Counted from the stretch's first letter, positions 33,662 to 43,005 are shown. The stretch: 64,000 nucleotides of DNA from Superficieibacter sp. HKU1 (GCF_029319185.1 NZ_CP119754.1:2170001-2234000); one strand, 5' to 3'. Numbers and translations: made by a program. Notes: a model not told the origin generated them from the sequence alone.

Positions 33662-35690
33662 GAGTTGGCTCCTTGTTCTGCGCCCGTAACGCGCAATGCA
33701 GATCAACCAACCTGTCGACAAACTGGCATGATTGTTCATCCGTCGCAGGCAGGCAGAGATCCACCATGGTGACAATGCGCTCTCGTAAGGCTTCGGTCTC
33801 CGTTGTGCGGGTAAGACCATAAAGTACCTCGTCGATACCGTTGCCGGGGAGCGTTCCGCAACGGCGCAGGCGCATCACACAGAGGCCAATGCGCAAAAAG
33901 TGCAGCAGATGTTCAAGCGCCCGCGCGGATGACCGTCCGCTGCGCGGCAAGCGTGGCAGCAGCAGAGCGGCCCGGTCGATCATCAGATTGGTCCAGTGCG
34001 TTTCATCGCCTTTGAACACGCCGTTCTCGCTGCGGCGGATATCTCGCTGGCAAAGTTTCAGCAGTCGGTTTATCGCCGCGTCAGCCTGTACGGTTTGCAG
34101 GAGACTCATGCCGATAACCGCAAAGCCGGTCGCAAAAAACAGAGCGATGGCGGTGTTGGCCGCCGCGGCGAAGTCGCCGCTGTAGTGCGCGCCCAGCTCG
34201 CAGAGAACGGGCAGCGTCAGGGTGATCCCCATCGCCATAAAGGTGGTGGGGGGCCGCGCCTGCAACGATCCGGCAAGCAGATAAACCGGGGCAAGCACCG
34301 CCACCAGTACGGGGAAATCGCTGAGCGGAGGAAGCAGGGCGAAGCTATAGATAAGGCTTATCAATACGCCCCAGACAGAGCCGATAATGTATTTCACAAT
34401 GTGCGGTGCCGGCGTGTCAAAACTGCCAAACAACGTACAGCAAACCCCAAGAATCGACACCGCCGTACCCCCATCGGGCCAGGCAGAGTAAATCCAGAGC
34501 AGGCAACCGCTCAGAATGATGACAAAAGCGCCCAGCGCGATCCGGGCTGCACTAAGGGGATCGCGATGGAAAACATATCCTTTCGCCGCATGATGTTCCG
34601 CCTGCACTGGCGCGGATTTTGCGCGATGGATGACATCCGAGAGGCGTTCACACTGTTGCAGGAGAGTCATCGCCTCAGCAATGTAGCGTAAGAAATTTAC
34701 CCGCAGCGCATCATCAAACGTCAGCGCCTGCGCAGAGAGCCGCTGCGCTAACTTCTCGCTGCGTTGTTGTAACGTATCTGCTGTGGTTTTGCGTTTCCCG
34801 GTATCGTCGCAGGTTAGCCAGGCCTGAACGTCATCCTGTAACGCCTGCATCCCGGCGGGCATCCCGGCGATTGTCTGCAAACGATCGCGTAATTCGCCGT
34901 TAACAATGACCAACCGCGCCAGCCTGTCGTGGAGCGCTTTCCTGGCCTGGCGGACCGGAACCGAAAGGGCAAAATCATACGGGATATGGTGGCTGATACC
35001 CTGCAGAAACTGGAGCGCCAGCGCCAGATGCAGAGGATCTGACTGCGCATCGGACTTTCCTGCCAGGGTGTCGGCAATCCGCTGACGCACGGCGTGCAGC
35101 GTCTGGGCTAATTTGCTGTTGAACAGCACGGATATCCGGACAGGTAAAATGTAGCGGTGAATTAACGCGGCGCAGACGATACCGATCGCGATCTCCTGTA
35201 CCCGAATGATGGCGATGTTAAACACCGTGCCGGGATCGGCGACGGCGGGAAAACCAATCAGGCTTGCGGTATAACCAGCCAGCACAAAGGCATAGGCGCG
35301 GGGCGTGCGTTCAAGCAGGGATAACCAGAGGCAAAAAGTGATCCAGCCTGCCAGAATCACGCTGCATAAAATCGGCGTATTCACAAACGTGGGCACAATC
35401 AACACCGTGGCCGCCGCGCCAGCCACGGTACCCGCCAGGCGATATAGGCTTCTGCTCAAGGATGCGCCTGACGAGGTTTGCGAAACGATGTAGACGGTGA
35501 TAATGGCCCATGAGGGCCGTTCAAGGCCAATCGCCAGGGCAATATAATATGCGAGCATCGCGGCGGCAAAACTCCTGGCGGAATAGAGCAGGGCATGGGC
35601 GTCGCTCAGCAGCGCGGGAGAGCCTGTGCAGCCTGACCACCGGCTTATCGCGTGCATAATACGGCTGTGATGGAACGTGAACTTATTCAT
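33651..35690 (-). CDS. FUSC-family inner-membrane efflux protein (AaeB/YdhK-like)
   Basis: A 679-residue inner-membrane protein with two blocks of about five to six helices (residues about 40-180 and 385-520) separated by a large cytoplasmic helical domain, the normal FUSC architecture. The start at 35690 (MNKFTFHHSRI) is chosen because the N-terminus then precedes the first helix by about 30 residues; a start nine codons upstream is possible. It is first in the FUSC-DUF1656-HlyD operon. AaeB exports p-hydroxybenzoate-type aromatic acids. It is divergent from an AraC regulator 77 bp away. Confidence 0.92.
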   Translation of the reverse strand: MNKFTFHHSRIMHAISRWSGCTGSPALLSDAHALLYSARSFAAAMLAYYIALAIGLERPSWAIITVYIVSQTSSGASLSRSLYRLAGTVAGAAATVLIVPTFVNTPILCSVILAGWITFCLWLSLLERTPRAYAFVLAGYTASLIGFPAVADPGTVFNIAIIRVQEIAIGIVCAALIHRYILPVRISVLFNSKLAQTLHAVRQRIADTLAGKSDAQSDPLHLALALQFLQGISHHIPYDFALSVPVRQARKALHDRLARLVIVNGELRDRLQTIAGMPAGMQALQDDVQAWLTCDDTGKRKTTADTLQQRSEKLAQRLSAQALTFDDALRVNFLRYIAEAMTLLQQCERLSDVIHRAKSAPVQAEHHAAKGYVFHRDPLSAARIALGAFVIILSGCLLWIYSAWPDGGTAVSILGVCCTLFGSFDTPAPHIVKYIIGSVWGVLISLIYSFALLPPLSDFPVLVAVLAPVYLLAGSLQARPPTTFMAMGITLTLPVLCELGAHYSGDFAAAANTAIALFFATGFAVIGMSLLQTVQADAAINRLLKLCQRDIRRSENGVFKGDETHWTNLMIDRAALLLPRLPRSGRSSARALEHLLHFLRIGLCVMRLRRCGTLPGNGIDEVLYGLTRTTETEALRERIVTMVDLCLPATDEQSCQFVDRLVDLHCALRAQNKEPTHDQ

Positions 35691-35767
35691 GCCGGGAATT
35701 ATTCCCGCTTTGCACATGTCCTTAAATACTTTATTCTGCCAAAAAATACCTGAATGTTGCCAATAAG

Positions 35768-36562
35768 ATGCCGTCCAGACTCGCTCATACGCTGTTTGAT
35801 CCCGATAGCGTGCCGTGTCCTGCCGTCGCGCGAAATATTGATTTCGTTGATTATGCGGCAGAAGTCCCGGTTCATACTCACTGCAAAGGGCAACTGATCG
35901 TTGCGCTGTATGGGGCAGTGATTTGCCGCGCGGAAAACGATATCTGGATAGTGCCGCCAGACTGCGCGGTGTGGATCCCCGGCGGCATCCCCCATAGCGC
36001 CAAAGCGACCTGGAATGCGCATCTCAACTATTTGTTTATTGAACCCGGCGCCGCCGCGCTGCCTGAGAAATGCTGTACGCTGGCGATTTCGCCGCTGCTT
36101 AAAGCGTTAGTTGATCGCTTAGCGGGCGAGGGCGTTGATTATGCAGCGGAGAGCCATGTCGGCAGGCTGATCAGGGTGACGCTCGATGAACTGGCCATTA
36201 TGCCTCAGCAGAAATTGAGTCTGCCGGTTTCGGCACACCCTAAGATCCGCGCCATGGCAGATGCGCTGGTCAGCCACCCGGAAGATCGCAGCACGTTTAA
36301 AGTCTGGGCGAAACGGCTGGCGCTCAGCGAGCGTTCATTAGCACGCCTGATGCTGCGGGAAACCGGGCTGACCTTCGGGCGATGGCGTCAGCAGCTGTAT
36401 TTGATCATTGCGCTCCGGGAGCTGGCAAGCGGCATATCGGTGCAAAACGTCGCGGCTAATCTGGGATATGAGTCGGTAAACGCGTTTATCACCATGTTCA
36501 GAAAAACGATGGGGAGCACGCCCGCGCACTATTTTGCCGATCGAAGACCGGCAGATCCCTGA
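35768..36562 (+). CDS. AraC-family regulator with cupin sensor (NimR-like)
   Basis: A 264-residue regulator. The N-terminal cupin-like domain (VPVHTHCKGQLIVALYGAVI, WIPGGIPHSA) binds a ligand, and the C-terminal double HTH (FKVWAKRLALSERSLARL, then SVQNVAANLGYESVNAFITMF) binds DNA. It resembles YeaM/NimR-type regulators that control a divergent exporter. The 77 bp between it and the FUSC gene would hold both promoters; GGGAATAATTCCC at 35693-35705 is a perfect 13-bp palindrome there and a candidate operator, although it lies very close to the FUSC start codon. Confidence 0.92.
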   Translation: MPSRLAHTLFDPDSVPCPAVARNIDFVDYAAEVPVHTHCKGQLIVALYGAVICRAENDIWIVPPDCAVWIPGGIPHSAKATWNAHLNYLFIEPGAAALPEKCCTLAISPLLKALVDRLAGEGVDYAAESHVGRLIRVTLDELAIMPQQKLSLPVSAHPKIRAMADALVSHPEDRSTFKVWAKRLALSERSLARLMLRETGLTFGRWRQQLYLIIALRELASGISVQNVAANLGYESVNAFITMFRKTMGSTPAHYFADRRPADP

Positions 36563-36602
36563 GCGGCACACAAGCTGGATACCGTACCAACCGGATCAAT
36601 GA

Positions 36603-36634
36603 CGTGTATGGTGCGGATTACGGCAGCGAATGCC
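36603..36634. repeat. Right copy of the 32-bp direct repeat (possible att remnant)
   Basis: Matches 29763-29794 with two substitutions, same orientation. It lies 41 bp after the AraC gene and just before the backbone DUF2623 and uspF genes. Confidence 0.7.
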
Positions 36635-36701
36635 TGCGTCAGGCGGATGAGAAAATCAGGCGCGGAAGGGAGCCACGCAGGAAGGAAATATCGCCAGAAA
36701 C

Positions 36702-37046
36702 TTATCCGCGAAGGTGAGCGTTCCGGACAAGGGAGCGGGCAGCGTTCAGACATTCCTGGTATCCCTGACGGAAATAATGCAGATACTCGTCAGAGCCAAA
36801 TTCAGTGAAAAATTCCATCATTGTATTTTTATCAAGCTGATACTGACGGGTCAACAAGCCCGCCTGCCATGCGGCCAGCACTTTTTCTCCGCACTGTTCC
36901 CGAAGCTGGTGGCAATATCCCAGAATGTAGCCGCGCTTATAATCATCATTAAACGCGCTGAAATCGGCCACCTTACGCGGATGCTGCCCTTTAAGGCCCT
37001 CGACGATCCCTGTTCCAAAATAGTTAGTCACTGGAAACCTCATCAT
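36702..37046 (-). CDS. DUF2623 protein (YghW-like)
   Basis: A 114-residue cytoplasmic protein. The core segments YFGTGIVEGLKG, DYKRGYILGYCHQL and AWQAGLLTRQYQLDKNTMMEFF align with the small E. coli protein YghW, which is about 95 residues, so this one has a slightly longer C-terminus. There is no signal or membrane helix. Either ATG of the pair at 37046 and 37043 may be used. A perfect 10-bp inverted repeat lies immediately upstream of the start. The function of the family is unknown. Confidence 0.8.
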   Translation of the reverse strand: MMRFPVTNYFGTGIVEGLKGQHPRKVADFSAFNDDYKRGYILGYCHQLREQCGEKVLAAWQAGLLTRQYQLDKNTMMEFFTEFGSDEYLHYFRQGYQECLNAARSLVRNAHLRG

Positions 37047-37072
37047 TCGTTATATAAATCATTATATAACGA
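37047..37072. promoter_or_regulatory. AT-rich palindrome upstream of the DUF2623 gene
   Basis: TCGTTATATA, six bases, TATATAACGA: a perfect 10-bp inverted repeat directly next to the start codon. It may be an operator, or a hairpin in the leader that limits translation. Confidence 0.6.
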
Positions 37073-37149
37073 TAGGGAAAAATGTCTCTACCTAAAAATA
37101 AGTAAATCAGGGGGCAGGCGGCCCGCAGCAGGCGCGCGGGCCGGGAAGT

Positions 37150-37584
37150 TTACCGGACAACCAGTACCGAACATGTTGCGTGACGTACCACCGCAGCCGC
37201 GTTCGAGCCGAGCAGGTATGTTGAAATATCAGGACGATGTGAGGCGAGGATGATCAAATCAGCATGGAGCGTTTTCGCCAGCTCAAGAATTTTGTCTTTT
37301 GGCGAGCCTTCCGCAATATGCGTCTGTTTGCGGTCATCAGGGATTTGAAACCGGGCGGCAATTTCCTCAAGCTTACGGATGGCTTCACGCTGTAAATCAT
37401 CCATTGAGGGAAGCTGTCCCGATTGCGCAAGCCCCAGCGAAGCATAGTAGGGAAAGGAGGGAACGACGGTTAAAAAATGCACCTGCGCATCATCAATACG
37501 CGCCTGAGATTCGACGTGGGAGACGATACGCTGGGTTAAATCGCTGTCAGATACATCAATGGGGACAAGAATTGTTCTGTTCAT
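37150..37584 (-). CDS. uspF: Universal stress protein F
   Basis: A 144-residue cytoplasmic Usp protein. MNRTILVPIDVSDSDLTQRI at the start and the nucleotide-binding tail LLGSNAAAVVRHATCSVLVV match E. coli UspF over the whole length. The G-2x-G-9x-G(S/T) ATP motif appears as HRPDISTYLLGSNAAAVVRH. UspF proteins influence fimbriae-mediated adhesion and stress tolerance. In E. coli the gene also lies beside ompN, which agrees with the order here. Confidence 0.97.
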   Translation of the reverse strand: MNRTILVPIDVSDSDLTQRIVSHVESQARIDDAQVHFLTVVPSFPYYASLGLAQSGQLPSMDDLQREAIRKLEEIAARFQIPDDRKQTHIAEGSPKDKILELAKTLHADLIILASHRPDISTYLLGSNAAAVVRHATCSVLVVR

Positions 37585-37656
37585 AACAATCTCCTCGTTA
37601 AGTACCTGCTTAAAGTTTAGTCAATCCTCTGCCTCTGCAACGGTAAAGTTATGTCT

Positions 37657-37878
37657 TTAGTGACGTCCGTTACGTTTTTTTTCCGGATATTTGCCCTTAA
37701 TCACACCGTCATAAAAACGACCCTTTGACACCACGACAAGAAAATTACGGAAAATGCGTTCAGGTACACCCTGATATTGAATAACATCGTTATTACGGAA
37801 AGCGATTTCCAGCGTGGAGGACGTTTCGTCCCAGGCAATAGAAGTGATTCTGGATGATTTGACGGGATGATGTTCCAT
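37657..37878 (-). CDS. KTSC-domain small protein
   Basis: A 73-residue protein consisting of a KTSC domain (named for similarity to the C-terminus of lysyl-tRNA synthetase): MEHHPVKSSRITSIAWDETS, then LEIAFRNNDVIQYQGVPERI. The start at 37878 is preceded by GAGGTG at proper spacing; the longer frame adds 22 residues with no family support. The C-terminus is basic (KGKYPEKKRNGRH), so nucleic-acid contact is possible. The function of standalone KTSC proteins is unknown. It lies between uspF and ompN. Confidence 0.82.
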   Translation of the reverse strand: MEHHPVKSSRITSIAWDETSSTLEIAFRNNDVIQYQGVPERIFRNFLVVVSKGRFYDGVIKGKYPEKKRNGRH

Positions 37879-37987
37879 GATGCGCACCTCTACAACCGAA
37901 TATTGATGATTGATATCATCCATCACCCGGAGACGATCGCGCAACTGATTACTTATGGTAATAGAAATATTGCTGACAGAGAGAAGC

Positions 37988-38009
37988 CGCCCGCTGAAAA
38001 CAGCGGGCG
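37988..38009 (-). terminator. Terminator of ompN
   Basis: CGCCCGCTG and CAGCGGGCG form a 9-bp stem with a 4-nt loop, 8 bp after the ompN stop on the minus strand. Confidence 0.75.
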
Positions 38010-38016
38010 ATAAAGA

Positions 38017-39129
38017 TTAGAACTGGTAAACCATGCCCAGTGCCACTACGTCATCGGTATTGATGTCGTTTTTAGCATAGAAATTGTCATCGTTGTCCAG
38101 CAGGTTGATTTTGTAATCAACGTAGGTAGAGAAGTTTTTGTTGAAGTAATAGGTAGCGCCAACGTCCGCGTATTTCACCAGGTCTTTGCTGGTGTCTGCG
38201 TTGCCGTTAAGATCCTGGCCTTTAGACATCAGGAAAGAAACGGCCGGACGCAGACCGAAGTCGAACTGATACTGGGCAGTGACTTCAAAGTTGTGCGTTT
38301 CGTTTGCAACGCCCGCATTACCGTAAGGCGTCATGTTACGGGTTTCAGAGTACATGCTTGCCAGGTAGATATTGTTGGCATCATATTTCAGACCCACGGT
38401 CCAGGCATCAGCCTCGTCACCGCCTGCAACTTTACCGCCAGCATTAACCTGATCGTTGGTGCGATCGGAGGTGGTGTATGCCGCACCAAAGCTTGCGCCC
38501 ATGCCTAAATCATAGGTGGTGGAGATACCGAAGCCGTCACCGTTTTCGTTACGCATGTCGCGGCCGTTATTGGTGCCTTCCTGATTGTTGCTGCTGGATT
38601 CGTTATTCCCCTGGTATTGCAGGGCAAAGTTCAGACCGTCTACCAGACCGAAGAAATCGTTGTTACGGTAGGTGGCAACGCCATTCGCGCGGCCGGTCAT
38701 GAAGTTGTCAGCCTGGGTGTAAGAGTCGCCGCCGAACTCTGGCAGCATGTCGGTCCAGCCTTCAATATCGTACAGCACGCCATAGTTACGACCGTAATCG
38801 AAAGAGCCGTACTGGCCGAATTTCAGGCCGGCAAAGCCCAGACGGGTCCAGGCGTTAGAGCCGTCGCTTTCGGTGGTGTTAGCCTGAACGTTATATTCCC
38901 ATTGACCGTAACCGGTCAGCTGGTCGTTAATCTGCGTTTCGCCTTTGAAGCCAAAACGAACATAAGTCTGATCGCCATCAGCGTTATGGTTATCAGAAAA
39001 ATAATGCAGACCGTCTACCTTGCCGTAAACGTCTACTTTATTGCCGTCTTTATTATAAACTTCTGCGGCATTAGCTGCGCCTGCAATTAATAACGCAGGG
39101 ATCATGAGGGCCAGTACTTTTCTTTTCAT
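38017..39129 (-). CDS. ompN: Outer-membrane porin OmpN
   Basis: A 370-residue trimeric general porin with signal peptide (cleavage ANA/AEVYNKDG) and the 16-strand pattern ending in MVYQF. Loop 3 carries the PEFGGDSYTQADNFMTGRANG constriction motif. Similarity to E. coli OmpN is strong throughout (YDIEGWTDMLPEFGGDS, ADAWTVGLKYDANNIYLASM). Its place beside micC and ydbK agrees. In E. coli ompN is quiescent and induced with micC under SoxS or beta-lactam stress. The start follows a weak AAAGGAT-like site. Confidence 0.96.
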   Translation of the reverse strand: MKRKVLALMIPALLIAGAANAAEVYNKDGNKVDVYGKVDGLHYFSDNHNADGDQTYVRFGFKGETQINDQLTGYGQWEYNVQANTTESDGSNAWTRLGFAGLKFGQYGSFDYGRNYGVLYDIEGWTDMLPEFGGDSYTQADNFMTGRANGVATYRNNDFFGLVDGLNFALQYQGNNESSSNNQEGTNNGRDMRNENGDGFGISTTYDLGMGASFGAAYTTSDRTNDQVNAGGKVAGGDEADAWTVGLKYDANNIYLASMYSETRNMTPYGNAGVANETHNFEVTAQYQFDFGLRPAVSFLMSKGQDLNGNADTSKDLVKYADVGATYYFNKNFSTYVDYKINLLDNDDNFYAKNDINTDDVVALGMVYQF

Positions 39130-39318
39130 TAAAGTAATCCTTTAGTTGTTTTTTTTTGCGCTTACTTCCTTTGAAGGAAGCGAAGACATGCTAAAGGAGA
39201 CTATTCTTATATGGTAAATATCATTTGTTACCTGATAAGTAAAATCTTAAGGATATATATCGAGAATTACAGTGATAATTTTGGTGAATGATTAGTTGCG
39301 AAGTATACAAAATAAAAA

Positions 39319-39348
39319 TTATACACCGCCATTGCAGTTCCGTATTAT
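39319..39348 (+). promoter_or_regulatory. Promoter of micC
   Basis: TATTAT at 39343-39348 is a good -10 element seven bases before the inferred transcript start; a TATACA at about 39320-39325 with 17-bp spacing is the best -35 candidate. Confidence 0.6.
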
Positions 39349-39354
39349 AGCGGC

Positions 39355-39454
39355 GTTATATGCCTTTATTGTCACTGCTTTATTAACCAGTTCACCTGTT
39401 CGTCAGGTAAACGGTACTTATGACAAGCCCGAATGTGAATTCGGGCTTTTTTTT
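39355..39454 (+). ncRNA. micC: MicC small RNA
   Basis: The first 20 nt, GTTATATGCCTTTATTGTCA, match the E. coli MicC 5' end, which pairs with the ompC leader. The 3' end has the AAGCCCGAA/TTCGGGCTT terminator with a run of eight T. The middle differs from E. coli. It lies between ompN and ydbK and is transcribed divergently from ompN, as in E. coli. It is an Hfq-dependent repressor of OmpC synthesis. The rest of the 351-bp gap is the AT-rich ompN leader and promoter region. Confidence 0.95.
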
Positions 39455-39480
39455 ATGTTAGTGGCGAGGGAATACTGACA

Positions 39481-42400
39481 TTATTCGCTGGAGGTTTTTT
39501 CCGCTTTTCCTGCCAGTTGTGCGAGAAAATCATAGCGCTTCTGCAAATCGGCTGCGGCGTCTTTCCAGAGCTGTTCTGCCACCTCAGGCTGCTGAGCATT
39601 AAGGCGACGGAAGCGTTGCTCATTAAGCAGCGTTTCTGCCAGCGCGTCTGACGGCGGACGTGAGTCCAGCGCCAGCGGGATCTTACCTTCCTCTGCACGA
39701 CGTGGATCGAAGCGGAAAAGCGGCCAGAACCCGGTGGTAGTGAGCTGGCGCATCTGATCGTGGCTGAGCGCCAGATCGTAACCGTGTTCTTCACACGGGC
39801 TGTAGGCGATGATCAACGAAGGCCCCGGATACGCTTCTGCTTCCTGAATCGCTTTCACCGTCTGGTTAAGCTGTGCGCCAAGCGAAATTTGCGCCACGTA
39901 AACATGACCGTACATCATCATGCTGACGCCGAGATCTTTACGTGCCTTACGCTTACCGTGCTCGCCAAATTTGGTGACGGCGCCAAGCGGGGTGGCTTTC
40001 GAAGCCTGGCCACCGGTGTTGGAATAACACTGGGTATCCAGCACCAGAATATTGACGTTTTCCGTCAGGCTCATCACGTGGTCAAGCCCGCCAAAGCCAA
40101 TATCATAAGCCCAGCCGTCACCGCCAATCAGCCAGATGGATTTCTCCACCAGCGCGTCGGCATCGGTTAACAGTTGTTCTGCGCCGTCGACACCGGTCAG
40201 ATGTTGACGCAGTTCAGCGATCTGCTCACGGCGAACCTCCGGCGTGGCATCCGCGTGTAACGCCGCATTCAGTTCAGACGGCAGTTGCCCGGCAAAGGTA
40301 TCCAGCAAGCGCATCACGCGCTGACGATGCTGATCGACGGACAATCTGAAGCCCAGGCCAAACTCGGCGTTATCTTCAAACAGCGAGTTCGCCCATGCAG
40401 GACCGCGACCGTTGGCATCGGTGGTATACGGCGTTGAGGGCAGGTTACCGCCATAAATAGACGAGCAGCCGGTAGCGTTGGCGATCATCATCCGATCGCC
40501 GTAAAGCTGGGTCAGCAGCTTGATATAGGGCGTTTCACCACAGCCGGAACAGGCTCCGGAGTATTCAAACAGCGGGGTAATCAGCTGCGAAGTACGAATG
40601 TCGATACGTTCCAGTTTGCTGCGGTCAATTTCCGGCAGTGCAAGGAAATAGTCATAATTCACTTTTTCCTCTTCCACGTGCTCAAGGCGCGACATCATGT
40701 TGATGGCCTTGATCTCAGGATCCTGGCGATCTTTAGCCGGGCACACTTCCACGCACAGGTTACAGCCGGTGCAATCTTCCGGCGCGACCTGAAGAACATA
40801 TTTCTGTCCGCGCATATCGCGGGATTTTACATCCAGCGACTGCAGGGCATCAGGCGCGTGTTCCATCGCCTCGGGTGAAACCACTTTCGCACGAATCGCC
40901 GAGTGCGGGCAGGCGGCGACGCAGTGGTTACACTGGGTGCAGATTTCAGGTTTCCAGATGGGGATCTCTTCGGCAATATTGCGCTTTTCCCACCGGGTGG
41001 TGCCCACCGGCCAGGTGCCGTCTGGCGGCAGGGCGGAGACGGGGAGCGCATCGCCCAGGCCCGCCAGCATCGCGGCGGTGACCGTTTTGACGAAATCCGG
41101 CGCGGCGTCCGACACAATAGGCGGACGGCTGGCGCTATTGACGTCAACCTCCTGCACCGTGACTTCAGCGAGCGACTCGCGGGACATCGCCAGCGCCTGC
41201 CAGTTGCGTTCCACCAGCTCCTGACCTTTGCTGCTGTAGCTTTTGGCAATCGCGCCCTGTAGCGCGTTCAGCGCAGTATCGCCCGGCAGAATATTGGTCA
41301 GATGGAAGAAGGCCATTTGCATCACGGTGTTGATACGCGCGCCGAGACCACATTCACGGGCAATCTTCGCCGCGTTCACCACCCAAAAGCGGGCATTCTT
41401 CTGTTTTAATACCGCCTGTACTTCCTGCGGCAGCCGCGACCAGACCTCGTCCGCTGCATAAGGCGTGTTCAGCAGGAAAATGCCGCCGGGTTTTAAGCGC
41501 TCAGCCATCTGATATTTGTCAATAAACTGCAACTGGTGGCAGCCGACAAAATCGGCATGTGAAATCAGATAGGCCGAGCGAATAGGGTGCTCACTGACGC
41601 GCAGATGGGAAACGGTCAGACCCCCGGCTTTTTTCGAGTCATAGACGAAATAGCCCTGCGCGTACCACGGCGTCGCGTTACCGATGATCTTGATGTTGTT
41701 TTTTGTGGCGGAAACGCTACCGTCACTGCCCAGCCCGTAAAACAGAGCTTCGAGTTTGGCTTCTGCGGGGAGCGTATTCTCCGGCAGCGCTAAAGACAGG
41801 TTGGTCACATCATCATAAATGCCGACCGTGAAGCGCGGCTTCGGTTTTGCCGCGCTAAGTTCGTTAAACACTGCCAGCACGCAGTCCGGGCCAAATTCTT
41901 TTGACGAAAGACCGTAGCGGCCACCGATAACGCGCGGTAACGTCTCACGCTCGCCGCCGTTAAACGCTTCGGCCAGCGCGGTCATCACATCCAGATACAG
42001 CGGTTCGGCATGCGCACCGGGTTCTTTGGTGCGATCCAGAACGGCGATGCTGCGCGCGCTTTCTGGCAGGGCGCGCAGCAGATGCGCGGCGGAGAAGGGA
42101 CGGTAGAGGCGCACTTTCAGCACGCCTACTTTTTCGCCGCGCGTCAGCAACGCATCGACCACTTCCTCGCAGGTGCCGATAGCCGAGCCCATCAGCACCA
42201 CCACGCGTTCTGCCTGCGGATGACCGTAGTATTCGAACGGCTGGTACTGTCGCCCGGTGGCGCTGGCGAAATCATTCATCGCCTCTTCGACGCGATCGTA
42301 CACCGCGTTATACCAGGGGTTGGTCGCCTCGCGCGACTGGAAATAAGTATCCGGATTGGCGGATGTCCCGCGGATCACCGGATGCTCCGGATTCAGCGCC

Positions 42401-43005
42401 CGCGCGCGATGGGCATCAATTTCCGCCTGCGGTAAAAGCTGGCGGATGGTCTCATCGGCCAGCGGCACGATTTTATTAATTTCGTGCGAGGTGCGGAAAC
42501 CATCGAAAAAATGAATAAACGGCACGCGGGATTTTAGCGTGGCGATGTGGGAAATGAGCGCAAAGTCCTGCGCCTCCTGTACATTTGCCGCGCAGAGCAT
42601 CGCACAGCCGGTCTGGCGTACCGCCATCACGTCAGAGTGATCGCCGAAAATAGACAGTGCGTGTGTCGCCACCGTGCGCGCTGCCACGTGCAGAACAAAC
42701 GGTGTCAGCTGACCCGCGAGTTTATACAGCGTCGGGATCATTAACAGCAAGCCCTGCGATGAGGTAAAGGAGGTAGACAGCGCCCCGGTTTGCAGCGCGC
42801 CGTGAACCGCGGCAATCGCTCCCGCTTCAGATTGCATCTCCACCACGCGCGGTACATCGCCCCACACGTTTTTTAAGCCGTTTCCCGCCCATGCATCGGC
42901 CTGCTCAGCCATTGTTGAACTGGGGGTAATCGGATAAATGGCGATAACTTCACTGGTGCGGAACGCCACCGAGGCGGCTGCACCATTACCGTCAATTGTG
43001 ATCAT
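39481..43005 (-). CDS. ydbK: Pyruvate:flavodoxin oxidoreductase YdbK (NifJ)
   Basis: A 1174-residue single-chain enzyme that converts pyruvate and CoA to acetyl-CoA and CO2, passing electrons to flavodoxin or ferredoxin. The order is N-terminal pyrimidine-binding domain (AVYPITPSS-type YPITPSSTMAEQ), gamma domain, two 4Fe-4S motifs (CTQCNHCVAACPHS and CTGCNLCVEVCPAKD), proximal-cluster cysteines (CSGCGETPY) and the C-terminal TPP domain (GCSSIYGGNLPSTPY, CYSNTGGQASK). Length and motifs are complete. In E. coli it contributes to redox balance under oxidative stress. It is separated from ydbJ by about 300 bp of divergent promoter sequence. Confidence 0.97.
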   Translation of the reverse strand: MITIDGNGAAASVAFRTSEVIAIYPITPSSTMAEQADAWAGNGLKNVWGDVPRVVEMQSEAGAIAAVHGALQTGALSTSFTSSQGLLLMIPTLYKLAGQLTPFVLHVAARTVATHALSIFGDHSDVMAVRQTGCAMLCAANVQEAQDFALISHIATLKSRVPFIHFFDGFRTSHEINKIVPLADETIRQLLPQAEIDAHRARALNPEHPVIRGTSANPDTYFQSREATNPWYNAVYDRVEEAMNDFASATGRQYQPFEYYGHPQAERVVVLMGSAIGTCEEVVDALLTRGEKVGVLKVRLYRPFSAAHLLRALPESARSIAVLDRTKEPGAHAEPLYLDVMTALAEAFNGGERETLPRVIGGRYGLSSKEFGPDCVLAVFNELSAAKPKPRFTVGIYDDVTNLSLALPENTLPAEAKLEALFYGLGSDGSVSATKNNIKIIGNATPWYAQGYFVYDSKKAGGLTVSHLRVSEHPIRSAYLISHADFVGCHQLQFIDKYQMAERLKPGGIFLLNTPYAADEVWSRLPQEVQAVLKQKNARFWVVNAAKIARECGLGARINTVMQMAFFHLTNILPGDTALNALQGAIAKSYSSKGQELVERNWQALAMSRESLAEVTVQEVDVNSASRPPIVSDAAPDFVKTVTAAMLAGLGDALPVSALPPDGTWPVGTTRWEKRNIAEEIPIWKPEICTQCNHCVAACPHSAIRAKVVSPEAMEHAPDALQSLDVKSRDMRGQKYVLQVAPEDCTGCNLCVEVCPAKDRQDPEIKAINMMSRLEHVEEEKVNYDYFLALPEIDRSKLERIDIRTSQLITPLFEYSGACSGCGETPYIKLLTQLYGDRMMIANATGCSSIYGGNLPSTPYTTDANGRGPAWANSLFEDNAEFGLGFRLSVDQHRQRVMRLLDTFAGQLPSELNAALHADATPEVRREQIAELRQHLTGVDGAEQLLTDADALVEKSIWLIGGDGWAYDIGFGGLDHVMSLTENVNILVLDTQCYSNTGGQASKATPLGAVTKFGEHGKRKARKDLGVSMMMYGHVYVAQISLGAQLNQTVKAIQEAEAYPGPSLIIAYSPCEEHGYDLALSHDQMRQLTTTGFWPLFRFDPRRAEEGKIPLALDSRPPSDALAETLLNEQRFRRLNAQQPEVAEQLWKDAAADLQKRYDFLAQLAGKAEKTSSE

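Noticed and set aside
39296..39478. 60-residue plus-strand ORF before ydbK
   Set aside because: It coincides with the micC promoter and gene; the sequence is explained by the sRNA and its terminator.
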